From: Trachipleistophora hominis
Lineage: Eukaryota > Microsporidia > Pleistophoridae
Length of the DNA: 35,885 nt
Direction: 5' to 3'
Assembly: GCA_000316135.1 (NCBI GenBank)
Contig: JH993811.1
Span: 1 to 35,885, forward strand
In this document: positions 10,479 to 21,213 of the stretch, one piece after another
Numbering within the stretch: the first letter of the stretch is position 1
Layout of the letters: the number at the start of each line of letters is the position of its first letter
Position numbers and translations under genes: made by a program
Notes under the pieces: model-generated
The model's database searches: none
What the model was told of the DNA's origin: nothing
What the model saw: only the letters and a program-made list of their open reading frames with translations

Positions 10479-11738
10479 TTACTTCTCTTTTTCTTTCAAC
10501 TTCTTTTCCTCATCACTGATAAATTCAAGCCGTTCCACCAATGTGGGATGTGAATGATAATACGTGCTGTACAACCAATCGGGGCACACATTAGACTTGT
10601 TTTCTTTGTGGATGGAGATAAGTCCCTTGCCTAGATTCTCACCTAGTCCCAATTTTATAGAGAACAGATCAGCCTGTCGTTCGTTATATCTCGAGTACAT
10701 ATTCGTCAGTAGAGTAAGGAAAGGCGACAATATTCCCATGAAAAAGCTGAAATAGACCAGTTTGACGATGAGTGGCACATTCTCGGTTTGGAAAAGAGAA
10801 ACAACGAAGGATTTGTTCTTGAGTGCTACTTCAAGGAAGTAAAAGAACACAAATTGTGTTGAAAATTGGAGAACAAGCATTTTCGGAATATGGTAATGGT
10901 ACCAATGGCCAATTTCATGCCCGAGGATTGAAATAATTTCGTCTTCAGTGGCCTGTTTGATCAGCGTATCAAAAAGAACAATCCTTCTCTCACCAAACAG
11001 ACCGATAAAGTACGCGTTGCTGTGATTGCTTCTCATCGATCCATCCATTACAAAAATTTTGCTGCATTTAAAACCGACGTTTTTGGCAAGATTTTTGATC
11101 GCTGTCTTCAAAGACCCGTCCTCAAGTTCTTTAAATTTGTTAAACAACGGCTGTATCACAACAGGATAAATCATCACGAGAAATATCTGAAAAACACACA
11201 CAAACACGAATATAATTGCGAAGAACGTATCGAAGTAGTTCATTATCTTGTAAATACCGGCGTATAGGGGAGAGATTATCAAAGTGAGAACGATCGTCTC
11301 CTTCAAAAAATCTTTCAAAAATATCCCGAAGGTCATCTTATTAAATCCATACCTCTCCTCAATGAAGAACGTAGAAAAAAGGGAGAGGGGGATGTCCATG
11401 ACTCTCTCAAAATGCAAAAAGACCAACATAAATAAAACATTGAGCACCATATCCGATTTTATACCACTGATATTCTTTAAGTAATCGTAAGACTTAGGAA
11501 TCGTGTGGAAGTGAATGAAACAAATGAGTCTGATAAAGCTGATAGTGCCGGAAAACAAAGAAAATATCAACTTCTCGGTGTTATACTTTTTCATCGTTTC
11601 AAAGTCGCTATCCTCTATCTTGTCAGTCAGTAATTCATTTCGTTTTCCTCTCCTGAGCGCAAGAAGCTGTCTGTAGGAGAGGAACATGGAAATAAAGTAA
11701 TTTGCGAAGGTCCCTATGATGATTATTTGTTGATACAT
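10479..11738 (-). CDS. STE24: CAAX prenyl protease 1 (Ste24), M48 metallopeptidase
   Basis: A 419-residue integral membrane zinc protease that removes the last three residues of farnesylated CAAX proteins at the ER or nuclear envelope. The zinc site is clear: HEIGH at 274-278 within ILGHEIGHWYHYH, and the third ligand Glu353 in SRYNERQADLF. RSNHSNAYFIGLFG (236-249) and a C-terminal HSHPTLVERLEF (395-406) are also family hallmarks. Several long hydrophobic segments (about 2-25, 56-75, 98-125, 148-165, 170-198, 287-305, 326-345) agree with the multi-spanning barrel. The length matches fungal and human homologues, so the gene looks complete. A CCC run lies about 10 bases before the ATG. Its neighbours are functionally unrelated. 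Confidence 0.93.
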   Translation of the reverse strand: MYQQIIIIGTFANYFISMFLSYRQLLALRRGKRNELLTDKIEDSDFETMKKYNTEKLIFSLFSGTISFIRLICFIHFHTIPKSYDYLKNISGIKSDMVLNVLFMLVFLHFERVMDIPLSLFSTFFIEERYGFNKMTFGIFLKDFLKETIVLTLIISPLYAGIYKIMNYFDTFFAIIFVFVCVFQIFLVMIYPVVIQPLFNKFKELEDGSLKTAIKNLAKNVGFKCSKIFVMDGSMRSNHSNAYFIGLFGERRIVLFDTLIKQATEDEIISILGHEIGHWYHYHIPKMLVLQFSTQFVFFYFLEVALKNKSFVVSLFQTENVPLIVKLVYFSFFMGILSPFLTLLTNMYSRYNERQADLFSIKLGLGENLGKGLISIHKENKSNVCPDWLYSTYYHSHPTLVERLEFISDEEKKLKEKEK

Positions 11739-13545
11739 TTTAGAGGGTTCAGGAAATTCAAAATTTAATAGCGATTAGTAAAAAAAAGAATAAGTTCAGA
11801 TAATATGGTGATGAAGAACTAAAGGGTCAATTCTTTGTTTTTATAGAACTACAAAGAAATAAAAAAATACTTTTCTTCAAAAGGAAAGGTCTTATTGAAC
11901 ATATACTCCTTAATATGTTATAAGGTTGTAATATAACCTAAAACAACCTTCCACAGGTCTTTAGAATGCTTTAAGGTTCATAAAATTTTTGTTAAAGCTT
12001 TTCCATATTAATACCTTATCAAATATAATCTGCAATTCCAATAATTGGTATATACCACGTAAATTACAATTATTTATCACTCATTTTTACAGCATTTATA
12101 GTTCTTTTCATGAATATTTTAGTTATTACTCCGCACTAAGGCACTTATAGCTCATGTAAAAATAAAGCGATCCTTTAAAAAAGTATTTTTATTACACAAA
12201 GGTCGTTAATTTATTATTGGACTGAAAAGATGCTCTGAGCAATTCTAAAAACGATTTATACGTTTTATTTAACGTTACATGTTAAAGAATCGTGCCTTAC
12301 AACAAACAAGTCTTACAGTTGATGAGAGGGAACAATTACAAAAGCATTTTCTTCAAAGATGATAATTTTATAATTTAACATTGATTTACATCAAATATCA
12401 AGTGTTATAACGTTGTTAACCTGATACTGCCATAATCATTGTATGATTACGTGGTATAAATTCTGAGACTGAAGTGTTTGTGTTAACATCGTGTAGAATA
12501 TCCTTCTACGTACGTTTGTATAAACGATGCAAAACTTCTTTCTATTAAATTGTTGTTCATCAAATACGATTTCTACTGGAAATAAAATTAAAGAATCGTG
12601 CACCGGTACAAACAGATAAGAAAGTGTGTATTATAAGATATTTAAGAGTAAAACAAACGATTTAGAAAAAAGAATGTACGGCATTGCATGTTGTTATAAA
12701 GATTCAATAAGACAAATAGATACGCAGGTAAAATACACTCTTGTGATTTAAAGGAACATTAGTATAGGAAATTATCAAATATAGACCTTCGTTTCCTATG
12801 GTGAGAAGAAGTAGGAAAATTAATTTTTTGATTATAAATGTCGTAGTGCTCATACAACACTACCATCGTGTTAAATATGATAATTGTCCGACTCTCATCT
12901 TGGACATGATAACTAAAGAATTAGCTTAATATCTGAGGAATAGCTCATTCTACAGGTTTTAATTAAATTGGTGCGCTAGAAGGATTCTTAGAAAATTATC
13001 AGTAGGATATGGTAGCTATGGCAGCTTAAATGAATTAGAAGAGTGTCTACGTATGATGTAGGCATTAAAAGTAAATAAAAACGTTTTAAGTCTGACGAAA
13101 AGTGTAGATGAAGAATTAGTCATAAAAGGAAATATTCCTTAGACCGGTAAACAAAGATTGGCAGTTCTCATAAAAAGTACAAGATTTAGCATCGTATGGT
13201 AATAACATAATACACGAGGATCTAATCTATTAATACATTTTGGCGTAAGAAATTGAAATATGTAGAGTTAAGACTAGCAGAGGCATGTATATAATAAAAC
13301 TGTAAAGAATAAATGACAAATTAGTAATTGTTCCTCCATATCAAAGAATTGTATTGTCAAATGTTTAATTGTTGATCAGATTAGAAGCCCTGGTTGAATT
13401 AAAGAAAAGCTCGGACCAACAAATTTTATCTTTTAGCATGCGTTCCTTTCTAAGGATATAATTTAAATAATAAACGTAATGTATTAAAACGTATTACATT
13501 AAAACGTATTGTATTACACCAGCCAATAGATAAGGAACTAACGAG
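11739..13545. other. 1.8-kb spacer, no gene seen
   Basis: No supported frame on either strand. A short AT-rich duplication of an AACGTATTACATTAAA-like unit sits at about 13475-13518, just past the end of the CDK gene. Confidence 0.55.
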
Positions 13546-14496
13546 TTATACATCGTTCTGTTTATTTCGTGTCTTGTACCTTTCACGCAGCTTAGATCGT
13601 ATTATCGTATCATGTATGTCTTTCAATTCTATTTTTGTGTAATTGCATTTGCATTCGTTAAAGATGGGCAGTTTCATAGCATCGGTGCAGCTAATTCTTT
13701 CACTAAAATCTAAATTAAGTAGTAAACCAATCAAATACAAGAAATCAGGATGAAAATATCGACCAAAGTTGCGCTCAATAATTTCACCCCATGGCAACTC
13801 TACGACGTACTTTTCTTGTTCAAACAGCGACGAATATTTATACGTGCGCAGGGGGGCTCCGAGAAGTTTAAAAATTCTGGCTATCTGCAAAACTTCGTTG
13901 TTCTCGGAGAAAACGGGATTGAGCACCTTAAATTCGAGCAGTATACACCCAACAGACCACGTATCCACCCTGTTATCGTAGTTGTTCTCGCCTAACAGTA
14001 ACTCAGGTGCTCTGTACCACAGCGTGCAGACCTGGTTGGTCATATCCCTGCATTCGTATTTGCTCAGCCCAAAATCTGCAATTTTCAGCAAACCGTCGTG
14101 CGTTAGAAGTATATTGCTGGACTTAACGTCCCTGTGGATGATACCCCGTTCATGAAGATATGATAGCCCATGGAGCAGCTGGTACGTCAAATTTTTAATT
14201 TGGTCGTCAGAAAATCGGTATTTGCTCAAAAATAGGGCTGAAAGATCGAACGGCAGATACTCAAGTACCATGTAAAAACTGCCGTCCGCAATGTAACACT
14301 CGTATAGTTTTATGATGTGCTGACTGTTGCACAGTTTTAAGATTTTCAGTTCTCGTATTGTGATCAGAGACACCCCGTTTTTCTCCAATTTAATTTTTTT
14401 AACCGCAACCTTCGTGTTAGTCTTCGTGTCGTTTGCCACGTAAACCTTTCCGAAGGTCCCTTCACCGATCATCTGCGCGTTGGCAAAACGGTCCAT
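13546..14496 (-). CDS. Cyclin-dependent kinase, transcriptional type (Ctk1/Bur1/CDK9-like)
   Basis: A 316-residue Ser/Thr kinase made up almost only of the catalytic domain. Visible elements are the glycine loop (IGEGTFGKVY, 10-19), the ATP-anchoring Lys33 in VAVKK, the C-helix TIREL with Glu49, the catalytic loop HRDVKSSN (121-128), DFG (141-143), an activation-loop Thr153 in MTNQVCTLWYRAPE, and DTWSVGCIL. The TNxVxTLWYR sequence and the GVSLITIRE helix resemble the Pol II C-terminal-domain kinases (Ctk1, Bur1, CDK9, CDK12) more than cell-cycle Cdc2, so a role in transcription elongation is likely. Assignment among these is uncertain, and CDK11 is possible. The short basic tail resembles other minimal microsporidian kinases. 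Upstream element D lies 75 bases before the ATG, and a CCC run lies 5 bases before it. Confidence 0.85.
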   Translation of the reverse strand: MDRFANAQMIGEGTFGKVYVANDTKTNTKVAVKKIKLEKNGVSLITIRELKILKLCNSQHIIKLYECYIADGSFYMVLEYLPFDLSALFLSKYRFSDDQIKNLTYQLLHGLSYLHERGIIHRDVKSSNILLTHDGLLKIADFGLSKYECRDMTNQVCTLWYRAPELLLGENNYDNRVDTWSVGCILLEFKVLNPVFSENNEVLQIARIFKLLGAPLRTYKYSSLFEQEKYVVELPWGEIIERNFGRYFHPDFLYLIGLLLNLDFSERISCTDAMKLPIFNECKCNYTKIELKDIHDTIIRSKLRERYKTRNKQNDV

Positions 14497-14570
14497 TAGG
14501 GATCACCAAAAAATATTCAAAAATACATTTGAACAAACGCCTGTATTTTATTCTTTGGTAGAATAATTCG

Positions 14571-14600
14571 TAAACCAAAGGCTGATCGGGCCATGGTAGG
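14571..14600 (-). promoter_or_regulatory. Shared upstream element, copy D (before the CDK gene)
   Basis: On the minus strand: CCTACCATGGCC, six variable bases, then GCCTTTGGTTTA. It is nearly identical to copies A and B and in the same orientation relative to its gene. It ends about 75 bases before the CDK ATG. Confidence 0.55.
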
Positions 14601-16396
14601 TACTAACGCATCAAGAAGAGCATATTAAATAGATATAGAGTATAACATGGGATGGATAGTTAAATACGTTGCTTTAAGAAAAAAAGAAAATAGAACACCA
14701 CCAGACAGAGCGTATTTAATAAATGTTAGATGAAATATGCCGGTTAATAATGGAATGAAATTTCAAAAAAGGAAAACAAAACAATGGCATTAATTTAATT
14801 AATATCAATGAATACGTATGTTGAATAGGTGTTTGAATAGGTGTTGGATGAATGTTGAAAATCAATTAAATAAGTTTGTTCAAGAAAAAGCTAAGAATAT
14901 GATCATTGGCCGGTTGATTAAAACACACAATAATATTTTGGGCACTCGTAGAGTGTTTGTATTTAAATGGGGATAAGATCGTTTTAAAATCAAGTTTATT
15001 ATATATTGTGCTATAAAGCCTATAGAACAATCGTTTGGCCTTAATCACTCTTTGATCAGAATGTACATATAACACCACTAGTATAAAAAGTAATTTATAA
15101 TGGTTCTACTATGATGACATCACAGGCATGCAACCGTATAATTAATGTTTTATTTATCTCTGTTAGCTTTACGTCTTATCTAAAAAACTCTTTCAGCGGA
15201 ATTTTATAAAATGTACTTAAAACAAAGTTTAAATACGAACACGTTCAATTTCTTAAAGAAACCATGGTAATAGACGTTTTCTGTTTAAAATTGATTATTA
15301 GTAGTAGCATTTTAATATTAGCGTTGTTATATCCATCAAACTAATTACATAAATTTACCATTTGTTTTAACACAAAGAGATTTGTATTAAATGAATATAA
15401 AAAACTAAACAATACTATTCGTCTTTGTTATGGTACTATAATTTTAAAATTTAGATATTTCTTTACGTTATATTTAAATTGAAAGGATTCCTTTGATATA
15501 ACAATGAACACAAAGAAACGTTAACATTTCCTTCACTATAGTTTTTAGTCTATTAGATTTAGAAAATAATTGTACCTTTGTTTTAATTTGGCCGTAGAAG
15601 AGTGCGTATCATAATTTAATGGTAAATTAATTGAATATGTTTGTTCAAAACAAATGATTTAATGGTAATAAGGACACTAATAAATACATAAAGAATCTCT
15701 AACATGCCATTAGACAATAGTTTTACGTTAACATTCGTAGTGATACTTAATAATTAACCCGTTTTTCTTCATATTACAGGTTATCCTTTATGAATTGCAA
15801 CTGGTCTATAAAAAAGTTAAAAATAAAAATTTAACAGTGTTATTCTTATTTTTACCATGTCTTGCACTTTGAATAGCCTCTCAAAATATTTTTTAAAATT
15901 AATATGGAAAAGAAAAAGATCATTTTCAATCGTCGAGTAACGTTTTCAGCCTACGCCAATGCATCAACCTTAGATACACGTGTTATAAAGTTTTATATGT
16001 ATCTCGTTCTAACTATGATCTACATGTGAAATATAAATTGTAAGAATGTCTATAATAAAATGATTTTTTATTGCTATGGGATGAGAGGGTGTTGCATGTT
16101 TCACAACAGCATGGCATTAACAACGACCGTACTAAGACAATGGAATGATTGTTGTAGAAAAAGCATTCAATAGCCATTTTGTTACGTGCTTATAGATATT
16201 TTATAGTATAAATTTATTGAACACATAGTAATACTTACCAAATGAATTTATTGCACCAAACTCATTGTTAGAATGAGAAGTTCAAAGCAGCCAATTTTTG
16301 ATTTTGCCACAATCACATTTTTTGAAAAAAATATTGAATTACTAATCGAACATTCGCCCAACACCTATTGAACACGTTCTTCCTGGTGCGTTAGCG
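14601..16396. other. 1.8-kb spacer between divergent genes
   Basis: No supported gene. A 70-codon frame at 14866-15078 (minus) has no resemblance to a known protein. The only recognisable signals are the two upstream elements at its ends. Confidence 0.5.
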
Positions 16397-16428
16397 CCTA
16401 CATGGCCTGTTTAGCCTTTGGTTCATGG
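16397..16428 (+). promoter_or_regulatory. Shared upstream element, copy B (before the eL6 gene)
   Basis: CCTACATGGCC, six variable bases, then GCCTTTGGTTCATGG. It ends 44 bases before the eL6 ATG, almost the same spacing as copy A before the TBCC-like gene (47 bases). Confidence 0.55.
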
Positions 16429-16472
16429 CCCACAATCACATTAAATAAAAAATTTTGAGCCCTCAGTAATCG

Positions 16473-16976
16473 ATGGAAAAGAAGTTGCAGATAATGCCGC
16501 CACGGGCAGGATACTATCCAACGGATGATATGCCGGAATACATCGAGAAAATTTTAGCAATGAAACAGAACAAAGTTAGAAAAATACGGAAGGACCTGGT
16601 GCCTGGGATGATAGTTGTTGTTTTAGAGGGACAATACGCCGGCAGTAGGGTTGTGTTCATAAAGCAGGTAGAGGAGAACAAAGCAATTTGTATCGGGCCC
16701 TCGTCTATCAACAGCATCCCGCTGTTCTCGATTGATGAACGATTCCTGCTCAAGACGAGCACAATCTTAAAAATCAGCGACTACGACCTAAAAGATGTCA
16801 AGGAGTGCAGCATGGATGTTAACTATGAAAATGAGGACGTAGAAACAAGCGAACTTGAGCAAAGGATTGAAGGTGACCTATTGAAAGAGATCGCAAAGAT
16901 TAAGTTTATGAGGACTTACCTCAAGACACCCTTCAAGGCACCTGAAAATGATCATCCCCTAGCGTTTAACTATTAA
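16473..16976 (+). CDS. RPL6: 60S ribosomal protein eL6
   Basis: A 167-residue large-subunit ribosomal protein. The family's SH3-like KOW core spans about residues 41-102: LVPGMIVVVLEGQYAGSRVV, then FIKQVEENKAICIGPS, then the DERFLLKTSTILKIS strand. The N-terminal RAGYYPTDDMPEY block corresponds to the conserved RYYPTED segment of eukaryotic L6. The long basic N-terminal extension of animal L6 is absent, as expected for microsporidian ribosomes. The start is probably 16473, but the in-frame ATG at residue 8 (PPRAGYYP follows) is a possible alternative. A CCC run lies about 13 bases upstream. The gene is convergent with the TFIIIC subunit gene. No intron is evident, although ribosomal protein genes carry most known microsporidian introns. 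Confidence 0.92.
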   Translation: MEKKLQIMPPRAGYYPTDDMPEYIEKILAMKQNKVRKIRKDLVPGMIVVVLEGQYAGSRVVFIKQVEENKAICIGPSSINSIPLFSIDERFLLKTSTILKISDYDLKDVKECSMDVNYENEDVETSELEQRIEGDLLKEIAKIKFMRTYLKTPFKAPENDHPLAFNY

Positions 16977-17378
16977 ATCTTATTTTCGGGTACCTTTTGT
17001 TTAACGTCGTTTGATTTACAATTTGGTAATTTGATTAATGTCGTTTAATTTTCTATTCTTTTGTTAAGTTTGATTTTCTATTCTTTTGATTTCCTACTCG
17101 ATTAACTTCTCTTTCTACTAAAGGTCAATTTAATTATCAACGCTTAACTTCTTCACTAAAGGTTACAAGACCGTGTCACATCGTAACACACCTCGTTCTA
17201 TACGTTCATATCACCACCGAAAGAACATCCTCAACCACAAGGAACTGTTCATATTTGCACGATTCATCGAATGCAATCATATGACATGTAAAATGCCGGC
17301 TTAAGATATCGGATCACTGCGAATGCATGGTTTCAATTCAAGGCCAGTTTTCTAAAATGCTCTGGTAGGGAAACAGCG
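16977..17378. other. Convergent 3' spacer with small duplications
   Basis: No gene. The plus strand is pyrimidine-rich. TTTTCTATTCTTTTG occurs twice (near 17049 and 17081), and an AACTTCT...ACTAAAGGT block occurs twice (near 17103 and 17147). Confidence 0.55.
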
Positions 17379-18422
17379 TTAATCGTAAATTTCAAAATCA
17401 CTATCCTCACTGCTTTCTCTTTGTTTTTCATGGTTCGTATCTAAATCCGCTTGATCAGCTGCCAAACGGTTATCATGTTGCACATGCTTACCTGCACTTT
17501 TAGATAAAATTAAAGGCTTATCAAAGTATAAATTGATCAGATCAACTCCCTTGTCAGTTAAAAACCCGTTTTCATCAGCACACTCCTTCAAATTCACGTC
17601 TTTGTTCTGTTCTAGCTCGAAAATGAGCCGTGGATGTTCTATTAGACATATTTCTGTTGATTTCCGGTTTAGAATTATTACCTGGTGCCTATATGACGAG
17701 AAATGTTCACGCGGATCGTAATTTAATTTTATCCAGGATCTTCTCCATGGACCGGCCCTCTGAAAAAACGCGACCAGCGGCAGAAACTTCTTTATTTTTA
17801 CCAGAGGATATTTCAACTGATGCACGATGAGCCTGCAAAACCGCCTAATTCGCAGTATCTTATGCGTTTCAAACAGCGATTCCACTTCTTTAAGAATCTC
17901 GTCGTACTCCTCGTCTCCGTATAATTTTTTTAATTTGTTTACCAGTTCATTTCTCTCCACACCAGCAAGAACGTGTTTTTCTCTCTGCCTCTTTTTATTT
18001 TTCCTTGAATTCGTTACATTCTTGAAATTGTAGTCGCTGAACGTTTTATCGCCTGATAAAACAGGCGATGCATACTCAGGATATTCCATGCTGTGCAAAT
18101 TATAACTATTTACGTACGACAAAAACGTTTCCGTGTCCAATTTCATCATTTTTTCGAAGAAATCCAGATAAAACTCGTTGTTGCATGGCACAGCGAAGTC
18201 AGCAGGATTATCAAACGTAAAAAATCCATTAGATACTCCGTGTATGCCGCCATCTCTTATATGTAAAAACCGTCTTTTTGTTGAAGCGCTGCCCGTGAAC
18301 ACCTTTTTTCCATCCAGGCCCTGTTCTATTCTACACTCGTACGTATCCTTTGACTTGACCAAGTACAATTCCCCAATGTCCTGCAATTTGAAGAGGTGCT
18401 CTATCAGATCAAAGTTCTTCAT
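17379..18422 (-). CDS. TFC1: TFIIIC subunit 5 (Tfc1/TFIIIC63-like)
   Basis: About 347 residues. TFIIIC binds the internal A-box promoter of tRNA genes and recruits TFIIIB and RNA polymerase III, and this subunit makes A-box DNA contact. The diagnostic block is AFFQRAGPWRRSWIKLNYDP (218-237), matching the conserved GPWR-x-W-x-K/R-x-GYDPR signature of the family's DNA-binding domain. The N-terminal part has the mixed beta/loop pattern of the dimerisation barrel. A basic stretch (NSRKNKKRQREKH, about 136-148) may be a nuclear localisation signal, and the C-terminus is acidic (ESSEDSDFEIYD). The frame extends upstream only to a TTG, so the true start is the ATG at 18422 (MKNFDLIEHL), preceded by a CCCC run 7-10 bases upstream. 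It is shorter than the yeast and human proteins. Confidence 0.8.
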   Translation of the reverse strand: MKNFDLIEHLFKLQDIGELYLVKSKDTYECRIEQGLDGKKVFTGSASTKRRFLHIRDGGIHGVSNGFFTFDNPADFAVPCNNEFYLDFFEKMMKLDTETFLSYVNSYNLHSMEYPEYASPVLSGDKTFSDYNFKNVTNSRKNKKRQREKHVLAGVERNELVNKLKKLYGDEEYDEILKEVESLFETHKILRIRRFCRLIVHQLKYPLVKIKKFLPLVAFFQRAGPWRRSWIKLNYDPREHFSSYRHQVIILNRKSTEICLIEHPRLIFELEQNKDVNLKECADENGFLTDKGVDLINLYFDKPLILSKSAGKHVQHDNRLAADQADLDTNHEKQRESSEDSDFEIYD

Positions 18423-19154
18423 CGCGCCGGGGTTAACTGCTAACAATTCTTTTGTAGAGGATTATCGTTTTATAGAACGTTTTTAAAACGAGTCTTTAAC
18501 ATAGTTACACTGTATTGGCTATAAAGATCAAGTAAATACTGTTCATTCCTCTTAACGTCCTTAAAGACGCTTTATGTCTGTAGCAGGTCTTGCAGGAACA
18601 GGTACATCAGTAAATAAGACGAAATAGAAATTAGAGAGCAGTACATCCTAAAATACGAACCAGAAAAGTGTTTTATTAGAAAACATGTGGATGATTGAAG
18701 GCTCCTTTATAAGAATACGTTAAAAATAAAGGAAACAAACAGTAAAAACTGTTTTGTTTAAATCTACTAAGGAAAGTAAAGTAACAATTGAATAAAATTT
18801 AAAAACTAAAGCACTAAAAATAGAGTAATGAGAATAATCAAGAATTTATTGAGAGGTTACTAAGAAACAATTATTTTAGATAATAGATGTGATATGCACA
18901 ATTACATGATGTTTTTAATGTATATGAACGAAAATAAAGTATATAGTGTTTAATATGAGTGTTCTATTTCATTAATAATCGAGGACAGAGATAAAAATTA
19001 TTGTTAAAGAATATCGTCTTTTGCTCGGCCCTATGATATGAGTGTATGATTTATGCTGTGGTATAGAACTACGGGAAATAATTTTAATTTTTTTAGTACG
19101 GCACGAATATTGATCGTAGTTAACAGCACAGATGAATAATGAGAAAACAATTTA
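18423..19154. other. Divergent spacer, no gene seen
   Basis: AT-rich, with stops in all frames. A 101-codon minus-strand frame (19031-19336) overlaps the next gene's 5' end and is treated as a shadow. Confidence 0.55.
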
Positions 19155-19745
19155 ATGATCGATGCTTGTGCCAAACTTTTCTTTCTTGGAAATGGCATCT
19201 CCAATTTTTTTAATTTAATAAAAATTAAACCTTCAACCGCCACGTACATGCGAAAATCAATCACAGACTGTAAATGCAACAAGAGTTTTGTCGATGCATT
19301 CACATTTGACATAGAAACGATGAAGCGTGATTTCATAAAAGATCCAACGCACGAAAACCTTCATAGAATTGAACAGAAATACGTTTTAAGCATGATACGC
19401 AGTTTTCACAAGAACAGCAAGAAACACGTTCTGTACAGCATAATGTATGTCATAATCATTCAGCGTTTAACCACTAATACAGAGTGTAAAAGTACGCTTT
19501 TTCTTATTTTCTTCCTGCATTTCATCTACACCAATCAATTTGATGATATTACTTACATAGAAATTACAATAAAGGATCTCGAAAAGATTAACACGATTCA
19601 AAATCCTTTTTTTGCATTTTATTTGGATGATTTAAAAAGAAAAGGAGCGTTTAACGTGCAATTCTATCCAAATTATTATTTTTTACACGATCTGATAGCC
19701 GAAATAGACGATATTGAGGAATCGGTCACCAAATTACTAAAATAA
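19155..19745 (+). CDS. Unknown helical protein
   Basis: A 196-residue protein that I do not recognise. The predicted structure is mainly alpha-helical, with alternating charged and large hydrophobic residues (ENLHRIEQKYVLSMIRSFHK; KKHVLYSIMYVIIIQRL; KSTLFLIFFLHFIYTNQF). Two of these stretches are hydrophobic enough to be membrane-embedded but also fit the core helices of a HEAT-like repeat domain. Cys39 and Cys41 (DCKCNKSF) are close together. There is no signal peptide at the first Met. The next in-frame ATG (19248, residue 32, MRKSITDC) is an equally possible start, since no C/G run marks either one. Length, clean composition and the absence of a competing frame support a real gene. Confidence 0.6.
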   Translation: MIDACAKLFFLGNGISNFFNLIKIKPSTATYMRKSITDCKCNKSFVDAFTFDIETMKRDFIKDPTHENLHRIEQKYVLSMIRSFHKNSKKHVLYSIMYVIIIQRLTTNTECKSTLFLIFFLHFIYTNQFDDITYIEITIKDLEKINTIQNPFFAFYLDDLKRKGAFNVQFYPNYYFLHDLIAEIDDIEESVTKLLK

Positions 19746-19895
19746 TACGTTAATAGGCACCACGTTCACACATATTATAGCTCAAATAGTTTAGGCATAT
19801 CAGCGTATATTTGTAATTAAACTTTTAAAATAGTTATAGTTCAAAGAGAAACATTATAAGCTTTCATATGAAGGATGACCGGCCGATCGATATTT

Positions 19896-20062
19896 TAGTA
19901 ATTTTTCAATAAATAATTGATTATTAATCTTATTTCCATTAACATCAGAGACATGTACTGCTCTAATCTTAAGAGATGTAGTGATCCTTCAACAAATAAT
20001 TGATTATTAATCTTATTTCCATTAACATCAGAGACATGTACTGCTCTGATCTTAAGAGATGT
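19896..20062. repeat. 83-bp tandem duplication
   Basis: The unit beginning near 19896 is repeated from 19979. About 75 bp are nearly identical, including ACATCAGAGACATGTACTGC. Few differences are seen, so the duplication is recent. It lies about 150 bases after the preceding gene. Confidence 0.85.
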
Positions 20063-21069
20063 AAGACTTGTCTGTCATAAGGAGTCAATCTTTAATCAAT
20101 CTATAACAAGAGATAAAATGCAACCTAATCTGAACGTTTTTCATACACTGTTTGTATATTGAATCTTAAACAGTAAGAACGTTTGATTTACCTCGTTTAT
20201 GAGTCTTATCACGGGCTAAGACATATCTGTGGTAGATTGTAAGTAAAGAGAGTGAACCGGAGGGACAATTCAAATGAATGGGACCGTATGAAGTTAAGCA
20301 AACGATCATTTGGCCTCAAAAAACAAGTAATTTGCAATTTGTGAGCCGCTGTTTATTTTTTGTTCGTAATAAATCGTTTTTCTTTCTATTTCGTGATATA
20401 ACCTTACCAAACCGTTTGTACATTACTAAAGAGAAACAAGCGTTATATTAATTAGAGATTGAACTTTTACGACTAATAAGTCTCGCAATAAATAACGTAC
20501 ACCACTGATAAACAGAACTAAGCCTTTAGATCTGTTTAAATTACCATCTCTTCACGTGAGTATAAGTACCCATTTTATGTAACAAAGATCATTTCTTATG
20601 TTAAAGTAGGTAAAGAACAGTGGTTAATCATTAAGATCACTCTCTTCATTATAAACAATCAGCTTGCGAGTTGTCTTTTTATTATTATGACTAGCTGCAC
20701 TATCACTCCACTATACGACCTCGTATAGTTTAACATTTCTATTCCTTAAAGCGCCATATACTATCTATTTATATATTTCTTCCTTAGTTATCACACCAAT
20801 ATAAGACCTCATCCAATCCCTAGGATAAACCATGACCATCAACCAACGGTTCGTAGACTGGTCTAATATTCAACCAAATGCCTTTATGCTCTTATAATAT
20901 TTAAATTTTATCCAGTAGGCTGCACTTAAGCAATTAAACATTTCTTTATCAGAATGATAGTTTTTTAAAGAGTTGCCGTAATTATTGTTGTTTAGGTCTG
21001 CGGTGCTTTGCCTGGTATAAAAATTTTATCGTTTAAATGGTAACCTGTGATGCTAAGACAGTGCTGGTC
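20063..21069. other. Spacer upstream of the assembly gap
   Basis: No gene. It contains a dispersed repeat copy (20656-20703, minus) and a weak match to the upstream element at about 20829-20858 (ACCATGACC, then CGGTTCGTAG). Confidence 0.5.
20656..20703 (-). repeat. Dispersed repeat, fused copy
   Basis: On the minus strand this reads GATAGTGCAGCTAGTCAT, then AATAATAAAAAGACAACTCGC, then AAGCTGATTG. It joins the second half of the repeat at 2361/26458 to the one at 2066/35831, which suggests that both come from one longer element. Confidence 0.5.
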
Positions 21070-21146
21070 NNNNNNNNNNNNNNNNNNNNNNNNNNNNNNN
21101 NNNNNNNNNNNNNNNNNNNNNNNNNNNNNNNNNNNNNNNNNNNNNN
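21070..21146. other. Assembly gap of 77 N
   Basis: A run of undetermined bases about 70 bases upstream of the Gle2 start. Any promoter or small gene within it cannot be read. Confidence 1.
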
Positions 21147-21206
21147 GTCCTTATTTAACGGTCCCGCATAAAAAATATTAAAATTATAAAATTTAGATTT
21201 GCCGTA

Positions 21207-21213
21207 CCCCCCC
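21207..21213 (+). promoter_or_regulatory. C7 tract abutting the Gle2 start codon
   Basis: Seven consecutive C residues directly precede the ATG at 21214. This is the strongest example of the C-run that lies within about 15 bases of most starts in this window, a known feature of microsporidian genes linked to transcription start. Confidence 0.5.

Noticed and set aside
19031..19336. 101-codon minus-strand ORF
   Set aside because: It overlaps the 5' part of the better-supported plus-strand gene at 19155-19745.
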